This document shows, one piece after another, positions 1 through 7,815 of a stretch of 64,000 nt of DNA (position 1 is its first letter; every line of letters begins with the position of its first letter). The translations under genes and the position numbers were made by a program. The stretch is from Gracilibacillus massiliensis (GTDB taxonomy: Bacteria > Bacillota > Bacilli > Bacillales > Amphibacillaceae). Location: NCBI RefSeq assembly GCF_001458115.1, contig NZ_CZRP01000012.1, positions 372,001-436,000 on the forward strand. Direction: 5' to 3'. The notes beneath the pieces are model-generated. The model worked only from the letters and a program-made list of their open reading frames with translations. It had not been told where the DNA came from and made no database searches.

Positions 1-2
1 CT

Positions 3-767
3 GAAAATATATTATTGAATCAAATTATTAAAGCTACACTCGTTTACCTGTCGCGTTCAACTAAAATAGCTCAAAAAAAGCGTCGATTATTTTACGGTTT
101 GCTTCCTTATTTTACTAAAGTATCAGATGTAGAGCTAGATTTGAAGCTATGGAAAAACGTTAGGTATAACCGTCAAAACATACGTTATCAATTTATTGTA
201 GACGTGTGCAGATATCTTTATGAGCAGTTGTTATTTGATGAAAGTACTGCGTCTCAAATGATGAAAAAGGCTCAAGACGAACAAAGATTATCGTCTTTAT
301 ATGAAAAGTTCATCTATGCCTTTTTTAAACGTGAAACGAAATATAAGGTATCCCATCCTCAAATTAAGTGGATGGTTGATGATGAATTCACAGATGCATT
401 ACCGATGATGCAAACAGATCTTGTGCTTCAAAATAATAAAAAAACATTGATTGTGGATGCGAAATTTTATTCTGAGAATATGGTAGCAAGGTTTGAAGGC
501 GGAGCTGCAAAACACAAATCCAGTAACCTTTATCAAATATTTACATATATAAACAATTGGAAAAAAGAACCGGATGAAATGGTAGCAGGTATGTTACTTT
601 ATGCCAAAACAACTGCATTAAATCAACCTAACCACACTTATCACATTAAAGGTAATCAGATTATAGTTGCATCTCTCGATTTGCAACAAGATTTTAGCAG
701 TATAAAAGAAGACTTGTTAGCATATGTCAATCATTGGGACAAAGGGACAGGTTCCTTGTCCCGTTGA
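3..767 (+). CDS. McrC-like restriction subunit, 5' end outside window
   Basis: The reading frame is open from the left edge of the window, so the N-terminal part is missing; the first in-frame start-like codon (TTG at 15) is internal. The fragment of about 254 residues resembles the C-terminal half of McrC, the nuclease partner of the McrB GTPase in type IV restriction of modified DNA. A PD-(D/E)XK-type nuclease core is visible: an LYEKFIYAFF helix (about residues 95-104 counted from codon 15), then MQTDLVL and VDAKFY, supplying the Asp...Asp-x-Lys pattern. The partner mcrB should lie just upstream, outside the window. The last nine residues (DKGTGSLSR) are encoded by a GGGACA/TGTCCC hairpin repeat, so the natural C-terminus has probably been replaced. 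Family assignment is fairly secure; activity is not established. Confidence 0.72.
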   Translation, partial: ENILLNQIIKATLVYLSRSTKIAQKKRRLFYGLLPYFTKVSDVELDLKLWKNVRYNRQNIRYQFIVDVCRYLYEQLLFDESTASQMMKKAQDEQRLSSLYEKFIYAFFKRETKYKVSHPQIKWMVDDEFTDALPMMQTDLVLQNNKKTLIVDAKFYSENMVARFEGGAAKHKSSNLYQIFTYINNWKKEPDEMVAGMLLYAKTTALNQPNHTYHIKGNQIIVASLDLQQDFSSIKEDLLAYVNHWDKGTGSLSR

Positions 768-850
768 TCTGTACTTTATCATGGTGCTAATCGTCTGTAA
801 GTTCTACATTCAAGTTACAATCGGGGGACGGGGGACAGGTTCTTTGTCCC
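736..850. repeat. Two REP-like GGGACA...TGTCCC hairpins
   Basis: Two copies of a short palindrome lie here. The first is at about 744-762, inside the last codons of the McrC-like frame, and the second at about 831-850. Both share GGGACAGGTTC, TTGTCCC and a following TGATC. Repeats of this look are common in Bacillaceae and resemble REP elements handled by IS200-like (Y1) transposases. No such transposase is in the window. The rest of 768-1007 shows nothing else except a plausible promoter region before 1008. Confidence 0.6.
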
Positions 851-1007
851 GGTGATCAGAATTTTATCTCGAGTTCATAGGGGATAAGCCTTTTAGCCAG
901 TTTCCATTCCTAATCTTAAGAATAACTGTCAGGAATTATTTCAATCTGTTTGTTTATGGATAAAACATGTTATACTACAAGTAACATTCACGTGTGAGGT
1001 GTTTTAA

Positions 1008-1241
1008 ATGGATAAGCTGAATATAAATGATCTTAACAATTTTATAGAAAGTCAGAAATCTGACGTAGAACGAATCATTGCTCGTGATAGAAAAAGCGAA
1101 AGGATCGTTCGTAAGCGTGAACGAGACATCGATGAACAGAAAATATTGGATATATTATGTATGAAACGCTGGGAAGAAGCTGAGGAAAATGGGAAAGTGA
1201 AATATATCACAGAGCGGAAGTGGTATTATGAGTTCGATTGA
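1008..1241 (+). CDS. Small charged protein, first gene of a two-gene module
   Basis: This is a 77-residue hypothetical protein that I do not recognise. It starts with ATG after GTGAGGTGTTTTAA, which supplies a ribosome-binding site. The sequence is strongly charged and probably helical, with a run of Arg, Lys and Glu at about residues 25-42 (ARDRKSERIVRKRERD), and has no membrane segment or signal peptide. Its 3' end overlaps the following nucleotidyltransferase gene by 14 bp, which points to translational coupling and a joint role. The position as a small leading gene before a nucleotidyltransferase fits an antitoxin or partner subunit, but that is inference from arrangement only. Confidence 0.6.
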   Translation: MDKLNINDLNNFIESQKSDVERIIARDRKSERIVRKRERDIDEQKILDILCMKRWEEAEENGKVKYITERKWYYEFD

Positions 1242-1785
1242 AGATGCTAAATTTCAGCTATCTAAGTTGAAAGGAAAATCAAAATTCGAGAAGATGTTAC
1301 AAACTACAGCAATTCTTACAAATTTATTTGAACAAGAAAAATTGAAACCAATAATTGTTGGAGGGTTAGCTGTAGAAATTTATACCAGAAGTGAATATAC
1401 AACATCGGATATAGACATTATTTTTAGTCAACGCGAAATGGCGGACAGATATTTGAAATCACTTGGGTTTATACCAGAGGGTCGGCACTGGTATCACGAG
1501 GAATTAATGATTAGCATTGAGGTTCCAAATGATATGTTAGAAGATGCAGATGATGCCAAGGTTATTGAGTTACAATTAGCGAATAATCTTCATGTATATG
1601 TAATTGGAATAGAGGATATTATTCTGGATCGATTGCGTGCTTGTGTACATTGGAAATCATCGTCCGACTGTGAATGGGGCAAAAGATTATATTTGATGCA
1701 TGCCCAACGATTAGATATGAACTACTTAACAAATACATCTCGAACAGATAATACTTTTGATAAATTGAATGATTGGTTAAAATAA
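1228..1785 (+). CDS. Nucleotidyltransferase-fold protein (DUF6036/AbiEii-like)
   Basis: This 185-residue protein has the minimal nucleotidyltransferase signature: a glycine pair in IIVGGLAVEIY (Gly45-Gly46), then SDIDIIF with the metal-binding Asp pair at 61 and 63, and a possible third acidic position in the strand around LMISIEV. Families with this short layout (DUF6036, AbiEii, MNT) transfer nucleotides to RNA or protein and are often toxins or antitoxins. A helical C-terminal part (about 125-185) follows. The ATG overlaps the upstream 77-residue gene by 14 bp. The neighbourhood, an McrC-like gene on one side and decayed gene fragments and an IS on the other, looks like a defence or accessory island. 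Substrate unknown; some databases mislabel this family as a decarboxylase. Confidence 0.7.
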   Translation: MSSIEDAKFQLSKLKGKSKFEKMLQTTAILTNLFEQEKLKPIIVGGLAVEIYTRSEYTTSDIDIIFSQREMADRYLKSLGFIPEGRHWYHEELMISIEVPNDMLEDADDAKVIELQLANNLHVYVIGIEDIILDRLRACVHWKSSSDCEWGKRLYLMHAQRLDMNYLTNTSRTDNTFDKLNDWLK

Positions 1786-1882
1786 AATAGGTGTTAGCCC
1801 CCTCAAAAACACAATTATTCACATATGGAGGACAGTTTGTAGGTGTGATGAATATATTTTATAATGTGGTTACCTTAGCATA

Positions 1883-1931
1883 GGGTCAGCGTAAAATTGC
1901 ACTCGACTTATTTGTTATTATATGCTGACCC
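1883..1931. repeat. Inverted repeat GGGTCAGC...GCTGACCC
   Basis: Perfect 8-bp arms (1883-1890 and 1924-1931) enclose 33 bp of AT-rich sequence in the 301-bp gap between the nucleotidyltransferase gene and the next gene. There is no T-run, so it is not a typical terminator. It could be a small decayed mobile-element remnant. The remainder of this gap shows nothing I can name. Confidence 0.4.
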
Positions 1932-2086
1932 GCAATCCCACGATATTTTTTTATACAATGAGCATCCCTTATGTAATTGCCATTTTCTTAAACTCCCAAT
2001 ATTAATGTAAAATAATTGTAAATATTTTTATATTCTCTGGTTTCAAAAGGAATTAAATGGTACTTTTGAAGAAGGAGGATGTTAGA

Positions 2087-2512
2087 ATGCGTAGAAAAAA
2101 TTTAGTATTATCCACATTAATTTTATTTTTAGTATCTGTTTGGTTTGTAGTTAGTGTTAGTCGTTTGGATACTAGTACTCCAGAAAATACGGTTGAAACT
2201 GCAATGAATGCTGTATTAAAAGGTGATGTTGAGACATTTGCATCTTATATGGATGCTGGCTTTTTTGGATCAGAAGAAAAACAAATAGAATACTATAGAG
2301 ATTATCTCAATAAATCACCTATACAAGATTTTGAAGTTATTGATTCTAAGGAAGTTACGGATTCCTTTTTTGAAGTTGTAGTCCAAATGGAATATGCCAA
2401 TGGTGAAATAGAACAACTACCTGCTAAGGTGAAACTTATTGATGATAAATGGAAAATAACTAATGCAGAATATGAACCAGGAGAAATAAAACAGTTAGCA
2501 GAGCCTCAGTAA
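2087..2512 (+). CDS. Membrane-anchored DUF4878/NTF2-like protein
   Basis: The product is 141 residues. ATG 2087 is preferred over an in-frame ATG at 2057 because AGGAGG (2073-2078) is ideally spaced for it. An N-terminal hydrophobic segment (about residues 5-25) follows a basic MRRKN, giving an uncleaved anchor or signal peptide. The outer part begins with PENTVETAMNAVLKGDVETF, typical of DUF4878/lumazine-binding-like domains of the NTF2 fold: a helix, then KSPIQDFEVIDSKEV and a C-terminal beta-rich DDKWKITN segment. Such domains occur in lipoproteins and anchored proteins of unknown role. No lipobox Cys is present. It appears monocistronic. Confidence 0.65.
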   Translation: MRRKNLVLSTLILFLVSVWFVVSVSRLDTSTPENTVETAMNAVLKGDVETFASYMDAGFFGSEEKQIEYYRDYLNKSPIQDFEVIDSKEVTDSFFEVVVQMEYANGEIEQLPAKVKLIDDKWKITNAEYEPGEIKQLAEPQ

Positions 2513-2524
2513 AGTGATTTTTTA

Positions 2525-2625
2525 ACTGTAGAAGTTATCGAGTTGTGGTAGATGGTGCATTAGACACTGATCTACTGGCTCTAGATCAACTATTAGTGGA
2601 AAAGACTAATCTTCTTTCGTGCTCA
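2525..2625 (+). pseudogene. Decayed fragment related to the zinc-ribbon gene at 4245
   Basis: This stretch aligns by eye with about 4490-4590 of the intact zinc-ribbon protein gene. Shared blocks include GTTATCGAGTTG, TTAGACAC.GATCT versus CTAGACACGGATCT, TTAGTG.AAAA.ACTAA and CTTTC. The peptide LDTDLLALDQLLVEKTN here matches LDTDLPSLYQKLVKKTK there. The frame is broken by stops upstream (TGGTAG and CATTAG in one frame) and no start or zinc motif survives. The rest of the gap to 2943 shows no gene; it contains short inverted sequences only. Confidence 0.6.
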
Positions 2626-2943
2626 TATAATCGTAACTCCTTTTGGTATTATATCACTTATTATAATGCACATCGTTCTTTTAAACTTTATTATTGACGA
2701 TCCTAATCAAATTTAATTGTTGTAATTCTTACTATCCTTTTAAGTTACCAAAATCTCTTTGATCAAACAAAAATACACCTCCGTACTAACCGCCAAATTA
2801 AGTAAGAGAGTTCTATCTATCAACCTTTAGATAACCTTTCCCGCTGGGGAACCGCTTATCCATAACCCGTAGTGTCCGCTAAGAAGTAAGGGCGAATAAG
2901 CTTATTCCGCATTTCCCCTCGTTGGTGCAAATATTGATAACAG

Positions 2944-3405
2944 TTAGTCTTTTATCTTTTTAGTTCCATCAAATACTATTTCAAATGTTTCATTGTTTCT
3001 GAAATTTTGTGTTTCTATTATATTGTATATTTTTTTCTCTATATTTTGTTTGTCTTTCAATGTGTTTGTATTAATGGACTCTAAGTATATTATTTGAGTT
3101 GGAAACGTTTCGGCACGTAATATAATACCAGTAAGCTGATACTTAGTTCCATCTAGAGTTTTAATTAAGATATTTGTCAAGTCCCCAGTTCTTTCTTCTA
3201 AATCGCTTAAATATTTTTTGGATATTTTTTTGTTATCTATTGTTTTAATATTTTCAGTTGATGAAACTTTTTGATGCTCCTTTTCTTCAGAATTATCTAT
3301 TAACCCATATAATGCAATCACAATCGTAATAGCAGTTATTATTGTGAAAAATATATATTTATTTGGAATATGAATCCCCTCCTGATACTGAGAAGGTATG
3401 TCCAT
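2944..3405 (-). CDS. Small membrane-anchored hypothetical protein
   Basis: This 153-residue protein is not recognised. About 17 N-terminal residues precede a single hydrophobic segment (about 18-38, IFFTIITAITIVIALYGLI), followed by a charged Lys/Glu/Ser-rich linker and a C-terminal domain with alternating beta-like strands (KYQLTGIILRAET, TQIIYLESI, NETFEIVFDGTKK). An anchored extracytoplasmic domain is likely. The start is uncertain: ATG 3405 has only a weak ribosome site, whereas AGGAGGGG lies inside the frame before two ATT codons, so the protein might begin some 13 residues later. It is transcribed opposite to its neighbours. Confidence 0.5.
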   Translation of the reverse strand: MDIPSQYQEGIHIPNKYIFFTIITAITIVIALYGLIDNSEEKEHQKVSSTENIKTIDNKKISKKYLSDLEERTGDLTNILIKTLDGTKYQLTGIILRAETFPTQIIYLESINTNTLKDKQNIEKKIYNIIETQNFRNNETFEIVFDGTKKIKD

Positions 3406-3668
3406 TGTCCCAAAGGTATGTTAATTATTAAAGAGATTTTCCGTGTTAATAATACCAGCCTTTTTTTCGAATAGGATGACTATGCTGTTACATACAAATC
3501 TCTTTATACTGAAGAGACACATGAGTGTTTAATTTTTCAAAAACAACATCGTTCAAATGTCTCTGGCATATTTTAACTGCCGTATAACTTATCTATATAT
3601 AACTTCTGATGATATGATAATTTTATCTGAACGTAATTCAATACTTATGATGTAAAGGAGACCAATAC

Positions 3669-4226
3669 ATGAATCTAATCGAAAAAGCAAATATTCTCGC
3701 TACAAAAGCCCATCAACATCAAAACAGAAAAGGAACGGATATACCGTACATTACCCATCCATATGCAGTTGGCATGCTTTTGCAGCAAGCAAAGTGTTCA
3801 GAAGAAGTAATTGCTGCTGGAATCCTTCATGATACCTTGGAAGATACAGACTTAACCTTTGAACAGCTAAAAGAAATGTTCGGAAAACAAGTGGCCAATT
3901 ACGTTTTAGCAGCATCTGAACAGGATAAAAGTCTGACCTGGGAAGAAAGAAAGCAACATACGATTGATATGTTACAAGACGCATCAATAGAAGATGTTCA
4001 GGTAATTGTAGCAGATAAATTACATAACCTACGATCGATTCATCATGATCTAAAAGCAAATGGAGATATGATCTGGCAACGATTTAAACGTGGCAAACGA
4101 GATCAACATTGGTATTATGCCAGTATTGTGAAAGCTTTAATTCATCGTAAAAATGAGTTTGAATTGATTAAAGAATTGGAAGAGGAAGTGCTTGCTGTGT
4201 TCGGATCGCTAAAGGATAATGAATAA
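3669..4226 (+). CDS. HD-domain (p)ppGpp hydrolase-like protein
   Basis: This 185-residue protein is one HD phosphohydrolase domain of the RelA/SpoT type. Visible motifs are RKGTDIPYITHP (His30), GILHDTLEDT (His54-Asp55, Glu58-Asp59) and VADKLHNLRS (Asp116), the metal-binding and substrate motifs of the Mn-dependent alarmone hydrolase domain. No synthetase, TGS or ACT domain follows, so the length fits a stand-alone small alarmone hydrolase (Mesh1-like), though some relatives act on other nucleotides. AAGGAG before the ATG gives a good ribosome site. The zinc-ribbon gene starts 18 bp downstream, so the two are probably co-transcribed. Alarmone specificity is inferred from motifs only. Confidence 0.75.
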   Translation: MNLIEKANILATKAHQHQNRKGTDIPYITHPYAVGMLLQQAKCSEEVIAAGILHDTLEDTDLTFEQLKEMFGKQVANYVLAASEQDKSLTWEERKQHTIDMLQDASIEDVQVIVADKLHNLRSIHHDLKANGDMIWQRFKRGKRDQHWYYASIVKALIHRKNEFELIKELEEEVLAVFGSLKDNE

Positions 4227-4244
4227 TAAAAGGGGTGGTTATAT

Positions 4245-4808
4245 ATGACGGTTTGTTCCGTATGTAACGAAAACGAAGCGAAAATACACATGACAATAGA
4301 GGATGACACACAAATCTCCATGTGTGAAACTTGCCATAACTTAGAGATGTCTCTAAAATTAGGGCGCACTTTTGACAAAGAAATAGAAGCATTTACACTC
4401 CCTGATGCTGCCGGTAAATATCGCCACTTCTATATTGAACAGTTAGTTTTACCAATAGGAGTAAGACTGGAAGCAATTGAGTCCAAAGGTGAAGGTTATC
4501 GAGTTGCGGTAGGTGATGAACTAGACACGGATCTGCCATCTTTGTATCAAAAATTAGTGAAAAAAACTAAACAAACTCTTTCAAAACAATTTCTAGAAAA
4601 GAAAACCTTTCCAAATGGACAATCTTATGTAAGGATAAAAGATTCTGAACTTGTCGCACAAATTCAGTCAAGTGGGAACTCCCATGGGCCTTTGTTAGTG
4701 ATAGATGGTAAGCCTTTTACTTGGGAAGAAGAAGGCAAAATGATTAGTTCGTTTGAAGGGTTCGAAATCGAGATGAAAATGAAAGAATCAACAGATGATG
4801 AATTTTAA
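4245..4808 (+). CDS. Zinc-ribbon protein of unknown function
   Basis: This 187-residue protein carries an N-terminal zinc ribbon made by Cys4-x2-Cys7 and Cys27-x2-Cys30 (CSVCNEN and CETCHNLE). A longer domain follows without membrane segments, and the C-terminus is acidic and lysine-rich. The part around residues 85-110 (VAVGDELDTDLPSLYQKLVKK) is the piece duplicated in decayed form at 2525-2625. It lies 18 bp after the HD hydrolase gene with its own GGGGTGG ribosome site, so the two look like one transcript. I do not know a function for this family; RNA, DNA or protein binding through the ribbon is possible. Confidence 0.6.
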   Translation: MTVCSVCNENEAKIHMTIEDDTQISMCETCHNLEMSLKLGRTFDKEIEAFTLPDAAGKYRHFYIEQLVLPIGVRLEAIESKGEGYRVAVGDELDTDLPSLYQKLVKKTKQTLSKQFLEKKTFPNGQSYVRIKDSELVAQIQSSGNSHGPLLVIDGKPFTWEEEGKMISSFEGFEIEMKMKESTDDEF

Positions 4809-4958
4809 AATAGAAAAAGGATGGGATTAGGGACAGGCAATTTGATCTTTTTGAATGTAAAGTTTTTCTAATATCAACTTGCTATTTGTCAATACGTCCT
4901 TTATAATTAAATAAGAACGTACATTCGTATTTAGTCATCATTTCATTTAGGGAAGAAA

Positions 4959-6020
4959 ATGATGATAGTGATCATTCAAAATCCACACGATACGTTTTTT
5001 AAAGAAACTTTTTCGAATGTGGAAGTTGCCAAGTCCTTTATCCAGCATTATTTGCCCACCAGTATTGTTAACCTCATTGAAGTAGAAAGTATTCAACCAC
5101 AGAAAGATAGCTTCATCTCAAAGGAATTACGAGAATATTTTTCCGATTTACTTTTTCAAGTTAAACTAAATGAAACGGAAGCCTATTTGCATCTTTTGTT
5201 CGAACATAAAAGTTATCCAAGTAAAACAATCGTATTTCAATTATTGCGGTACATGATCGAAATTTGGGAAGCAAAAATGGAGAAAGAAAAACAAAAAGAA
5301 CTCCCGATTGTTATTCCAATCGTTATTTTTCACAGTGAAAGAAAATGGAATTATCCGAAAAACTTAAATGACATGTTGCAAGGTTTTGATACCTTTTCTG
5401 AAGATATAAAACAATATATACCAGACTTTGCATATATTTTGTTTGATGTGTCAAACTATGATGATGAGGATCTCAAAGGGATCGCTCAACTTAAAATTAT
5501 TCTAACAATTTTTCGAGATATGACCACGAAAAACAAACAAAATGCCATCAAAGCAGTTAAACGATCTATCTACTATTTACAACAACTAGATGATCAAGAG
5601 AGAGCCATACAGTACCTTGAAACATTGTTACGCTATGTGTTTCACCTAGATCGTCAGCTTACAAAAGCAGATTTTCATGATATGATAAAGTATGTAGAAA
5701 GTTCTTATTCTGAAGGGAGCGAAATGGTGATGACTTTAGCGGATTTATTCCGAGATGAAGGCAAAAGAGAAGGAAAAAAAGAGGGAATGCAAGAAGGAAT
5801 ACAAGAAGGAATGCATAAGGGAATACAAGAAGGTTTAGCAAAAGGAAAAGCGCAAGCATTAGCCAGCACCGTCATTCGTCTACTCACAAAATTCGTAGCT
5901 CCAGTTCCAGAAGAGTTGAATCAACAAATACAAAAGCAAGATCCAGAAACATTAGAAGCAATAATCGAACATATAGATGAATTTGACACATTAGAGCAAG
6001 TGAAGCAGTATTTGAAATAA
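4959..6020 (+). CDS. Rpn-family PD-(D/E)XK nuclease (transposase_31-like)
   Basis: This 353-residue protein belongs to the Rpn/YhgA group (recombination-promoting nucleases, PF04754). The opening NPHDTFFKETFSNVEVAKSF is characteristic. The PD-(D/E)XK catalytic set is visible as Asp63 (FSDLLF) and Glu82-His-Lys84 (FEHKSYPSKT). After the nuclease and helical regions comes a glycine-phased repeat at about 265-295 (KREGKKEGMQEGIQEGMHKG), a hallmark of the family, then a short C-terminal helical tail. E. coli relatives are DNA endonucleases that stimulate recA-independent recombination; they are now often viewed as mobile or defence-linked. A degenerate relative lies 150 bp downstream. An intrinsic terminator follows immediately. 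Confidence 0.85.
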   Translation: MMIVIIQNPHDTFFKETFSNVEVAKSFIQHYLPTSIVNLIEVESIQPQKDSFISKELREYFSDLLFQVKLNETEAYLHLLFEHKSYPSKTIVFQLLRYMIEIWEAKMEKEKQKELPIVIPIVIFHSERKWNYPKNLNDMLQGFDTFSEDIKQYIPDFAYILFDVSNYDDEDLKGIAQLKIILTIFRDMTTKNKQNAIKAVKRSIYYLQQLDDQERAIQYLETLLRYVFHLDRQLTKADFHDMIKYVESSYSEGSEMVMTLADLFRDEGKREGKKEGMQEGIQEGMHKGIQEGLAKGKAQALASTVIRLLTKFVAPVPEELNQQIQKQDPETLEAIIEHIDEFDTLEQVKQYLK

Positions 6021-6025
6021 TAATT

Positions 6026-6053
6026 CACGAATTCGTTTTCGTGGATTTTTTTT
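6026..6053 (+). terminator. Intrinsic terminator after Rpn gene
   Basis: The stem CACGAA/TTCGTG (6026-6031, 6038-6043) with a short loop is followed by a run of eight T. It sits six bases after the Rpn stop codon. Confidence 0.8.
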
Positions 6054-6164
6054 GCAAAAAACTATTTGGCATTTAAATAAACAATTAACGAAATAGATAA
6101 AGAGTGATTAATTGTAATTATAATGAGACATTAAATCTTCCCCGCGATTCATTCTTATATGGCA

Positions 6165-6240
6165 AAAAACGTGATCAACTTACAAAAAATGATTTTCATG
6201 GTAGGATATACGATGGAGAGATTTCTTATTCTAATAGATT
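6165..6240 (+). pseudogene. Decayed Rpn-nuclease fragment
   Basis: The sequence reads approximately RDQLTKNDFHGRIYDGEISYSN and matches DRQLTKADFHDMIKYVESSYSE of the intact Rpn gene (5650-5715). At DNA level GATCAACTTACAAAAAATG and GATTTTCATG are shared. No start or nuclease core survives. The fragment ends directly at the IS insertion, so the element may have landed in an already broken paralogue. Confidence 0.6.
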
Positions 6241-6253
6241 GATATATACATAA

Positions 6254-7783
6254 CTCAACTTTCGCACACTGAAATAGGCAGGTAAGCCCTGATATAGCTG
6301 GGTAAGCCTGCAATCCATTGTTGGACTTGACTTTTGATTAATTTTTGTACCTTTTTGTTGCTCATTTTCAAGGCATCTTCAAGAAGGTCGATCAACTGCT
6401 GAAGTGCCACAGCCCAATCGAGATCACTAACTTCATCACATAATTCATAAAACATGCCGCCAAGTGTTCGCTCGTCTGTGCTACATCGGTTTTGCCACGA
6501 GAGAACAATATATCGTGTGAATACGATGGTCGTATGACTAATTAAGCCGTCATACGAACGACTTTGGAACTCTTTTTGAAGTTTTAAGAGAGATTTTGTT
6601 GTTTTGAAAAAAACTTCAATGTCCCATCGCATCCCATAAATACGAATGATTTCTTGATCACTAAGTGTACAATCGGTGCTTAGAATAGCTAACCATTCAC
6701 TCTTTTTATTTCGATTACGAACAAAGACAACTTTAATAGGAACGCCATTCGCTTGTGTGGTATGAATCGAACGAAGAATGCCTTTCTTTCCATCTGTTGG
6801 TTTCGCAAAACGATATAGTTCCTTTAAGCTTACACGTTGGCCATTCACAAGGTAACGCTGTTTCAAGTTCTTTACCATGCCAATGACATCGAGTCCTTGC
6901 TCTTTTATCTCCTTAACGAGAGGCTGATACGTGAACCAAGAGTCCATCAGCACATAGGAAGCATCGATACCGGCATTCATCGCGCGTTCCACCATACCTG
7001 GTATTTGCTCAGGTGCGGTTTGTAATGCTTCTACTCTGCGTTTATAACCGGAACTACGTTTATCAACTTTTGATGATATGCCATTAATTTGGCTTTTCTT
7101 CGAGCTTAATAAAGAAAAGTCCACTGGAATGAATGTGGCACCATCTGACCAACCAAGCGTAAGCATACGAAACCCTTTATAAAAGCGCATTTTTTGGGAT
7201 GCATGGTCAAAACAGCGAGCTAATAATTCAACCGATTTACTGCGGTTACGATCATACGAAGAATCATCTACAATCAATACTTTGGGGCGATCATGACGCG
7301 TTAAGTTGGTTACTTTTCCAATGGTATGAGCGCTTAGAAATAATAAAAACCTTCTCCAAGCAAAGGTAGATTTGTTTAAAAAGCGATAGACGGCATTCTT
7401 CTCTGGACAATCATTCGCTTTGTTACTTTGAAGTACTTGATACCAGTTCTTATTTTCAAAGATCAAACAAAAAATCAATTGAAAAAGATAGGCACAAGTA
7501 AAGCCGACAGACTTTGTAATACCAGCTTTTCTAAGATGCTTATACACGTTTAATTCTTTAAAGATGGAAGAAAGTTCATTTGGTAGTTGATTATTTTGGT
7601 CATTATTCGCTATCATATAGGAGACACCTCTTCTGTATTGGTAGTGTTTTCTAGTCAATTACACTATACCAAAAGTTGAGGTGTTTTTTTATACCTATTT
7701 CGATTGTCAATGACCATATTTAAACAGTGACATGCTTTACAGCTAGTTATATTTAATGCTTTTTTCTAGCTGCGAAAGTTGAG
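6254..7783 (-). mobile_element. IS4-family insertion sequence, intact, with 7-bp target duplication
   Basis: The element is 1530 bp with perfect 12-bp terminal inverted repeats CTCAACTTTCGC (6254-6265) and GCGAAAGTTGAG (7772-7783). It is flanked on both sides by TACATAA (6247-6253 and 7784-7790), a target-site duplication. It contains one uninterrupted transposase gene. Intact ends, direct repeats and open frame together suggest a recent and possibly still active insertion. It lies between a decayed Rpn fragment and the MFS gene, whose start is only 32 bp beyond the right end. Confidence 0.92.
6255..7616 (-). CDS. IS4-family DDE transposase
   Basis: This 453-residue transposase catalyses excision and insertion of the element. 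The DDE catalytic residues of the IS4 family are visible: Asp at about 117-118 in VLIVDDSSYDRNR, Asp in VLMDSWFTY (about residue 240) and Glu in the Y-x2-R-x3-E-x6-K signature YGMRWDIEVFFKTTK (about 340-354). ATG 7616 is chosen over an in-frame start 42 bp upstream because GAGGTG precedes it at good distance. The stop codon lies inside the terminal inverted repeat, as in many compact ISs. Length is normal for the family, with no frameshift. Confidence 0.93.
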   Translation of the reverse strand: MIANNDQNNQLPNELSSIFKELNVYKHLRKAGITKSVGFTCAYLFQLIFCLIFENKNWYQVLQSNKANDCPEKNAVYRFLNKSTFAWRRFLLFLSAHTIGKVTNLTRHDRPKVLIVDDSSYDRNRSKSVELLARCFDHASQKMRFYKGFRMLTLGWSDGATFIPVDFSLLSSKKSQINGISSKVDKRSSGYKRRVEALQTAPEQIPGMVERAMNAGIDASYVLMDSWFTYQPLVKEIKEQGLDVIGMVKNLKQRYLVNGQRVSLKELYRFAKPTDGKKGILRSIHTTQANGVPIKVVFVRNRNKKSEWLAILSTDCTLSDQEIIRIYGMRWDIEVFFKTTKSLLKLQKEFQSRSYDGLISHTTIVFTRYIVLSWQNRCSTDERTLGGMFYELCDEVSDLDWAVALQQLIDLLEDALKMSNKKVQKLIKSQVQQWIAGLPSYIRAYLPISVCES

Positions 7784-7815
7784 TACATAAGAATAAATGA
7801 ACACTAGGAGGATAT

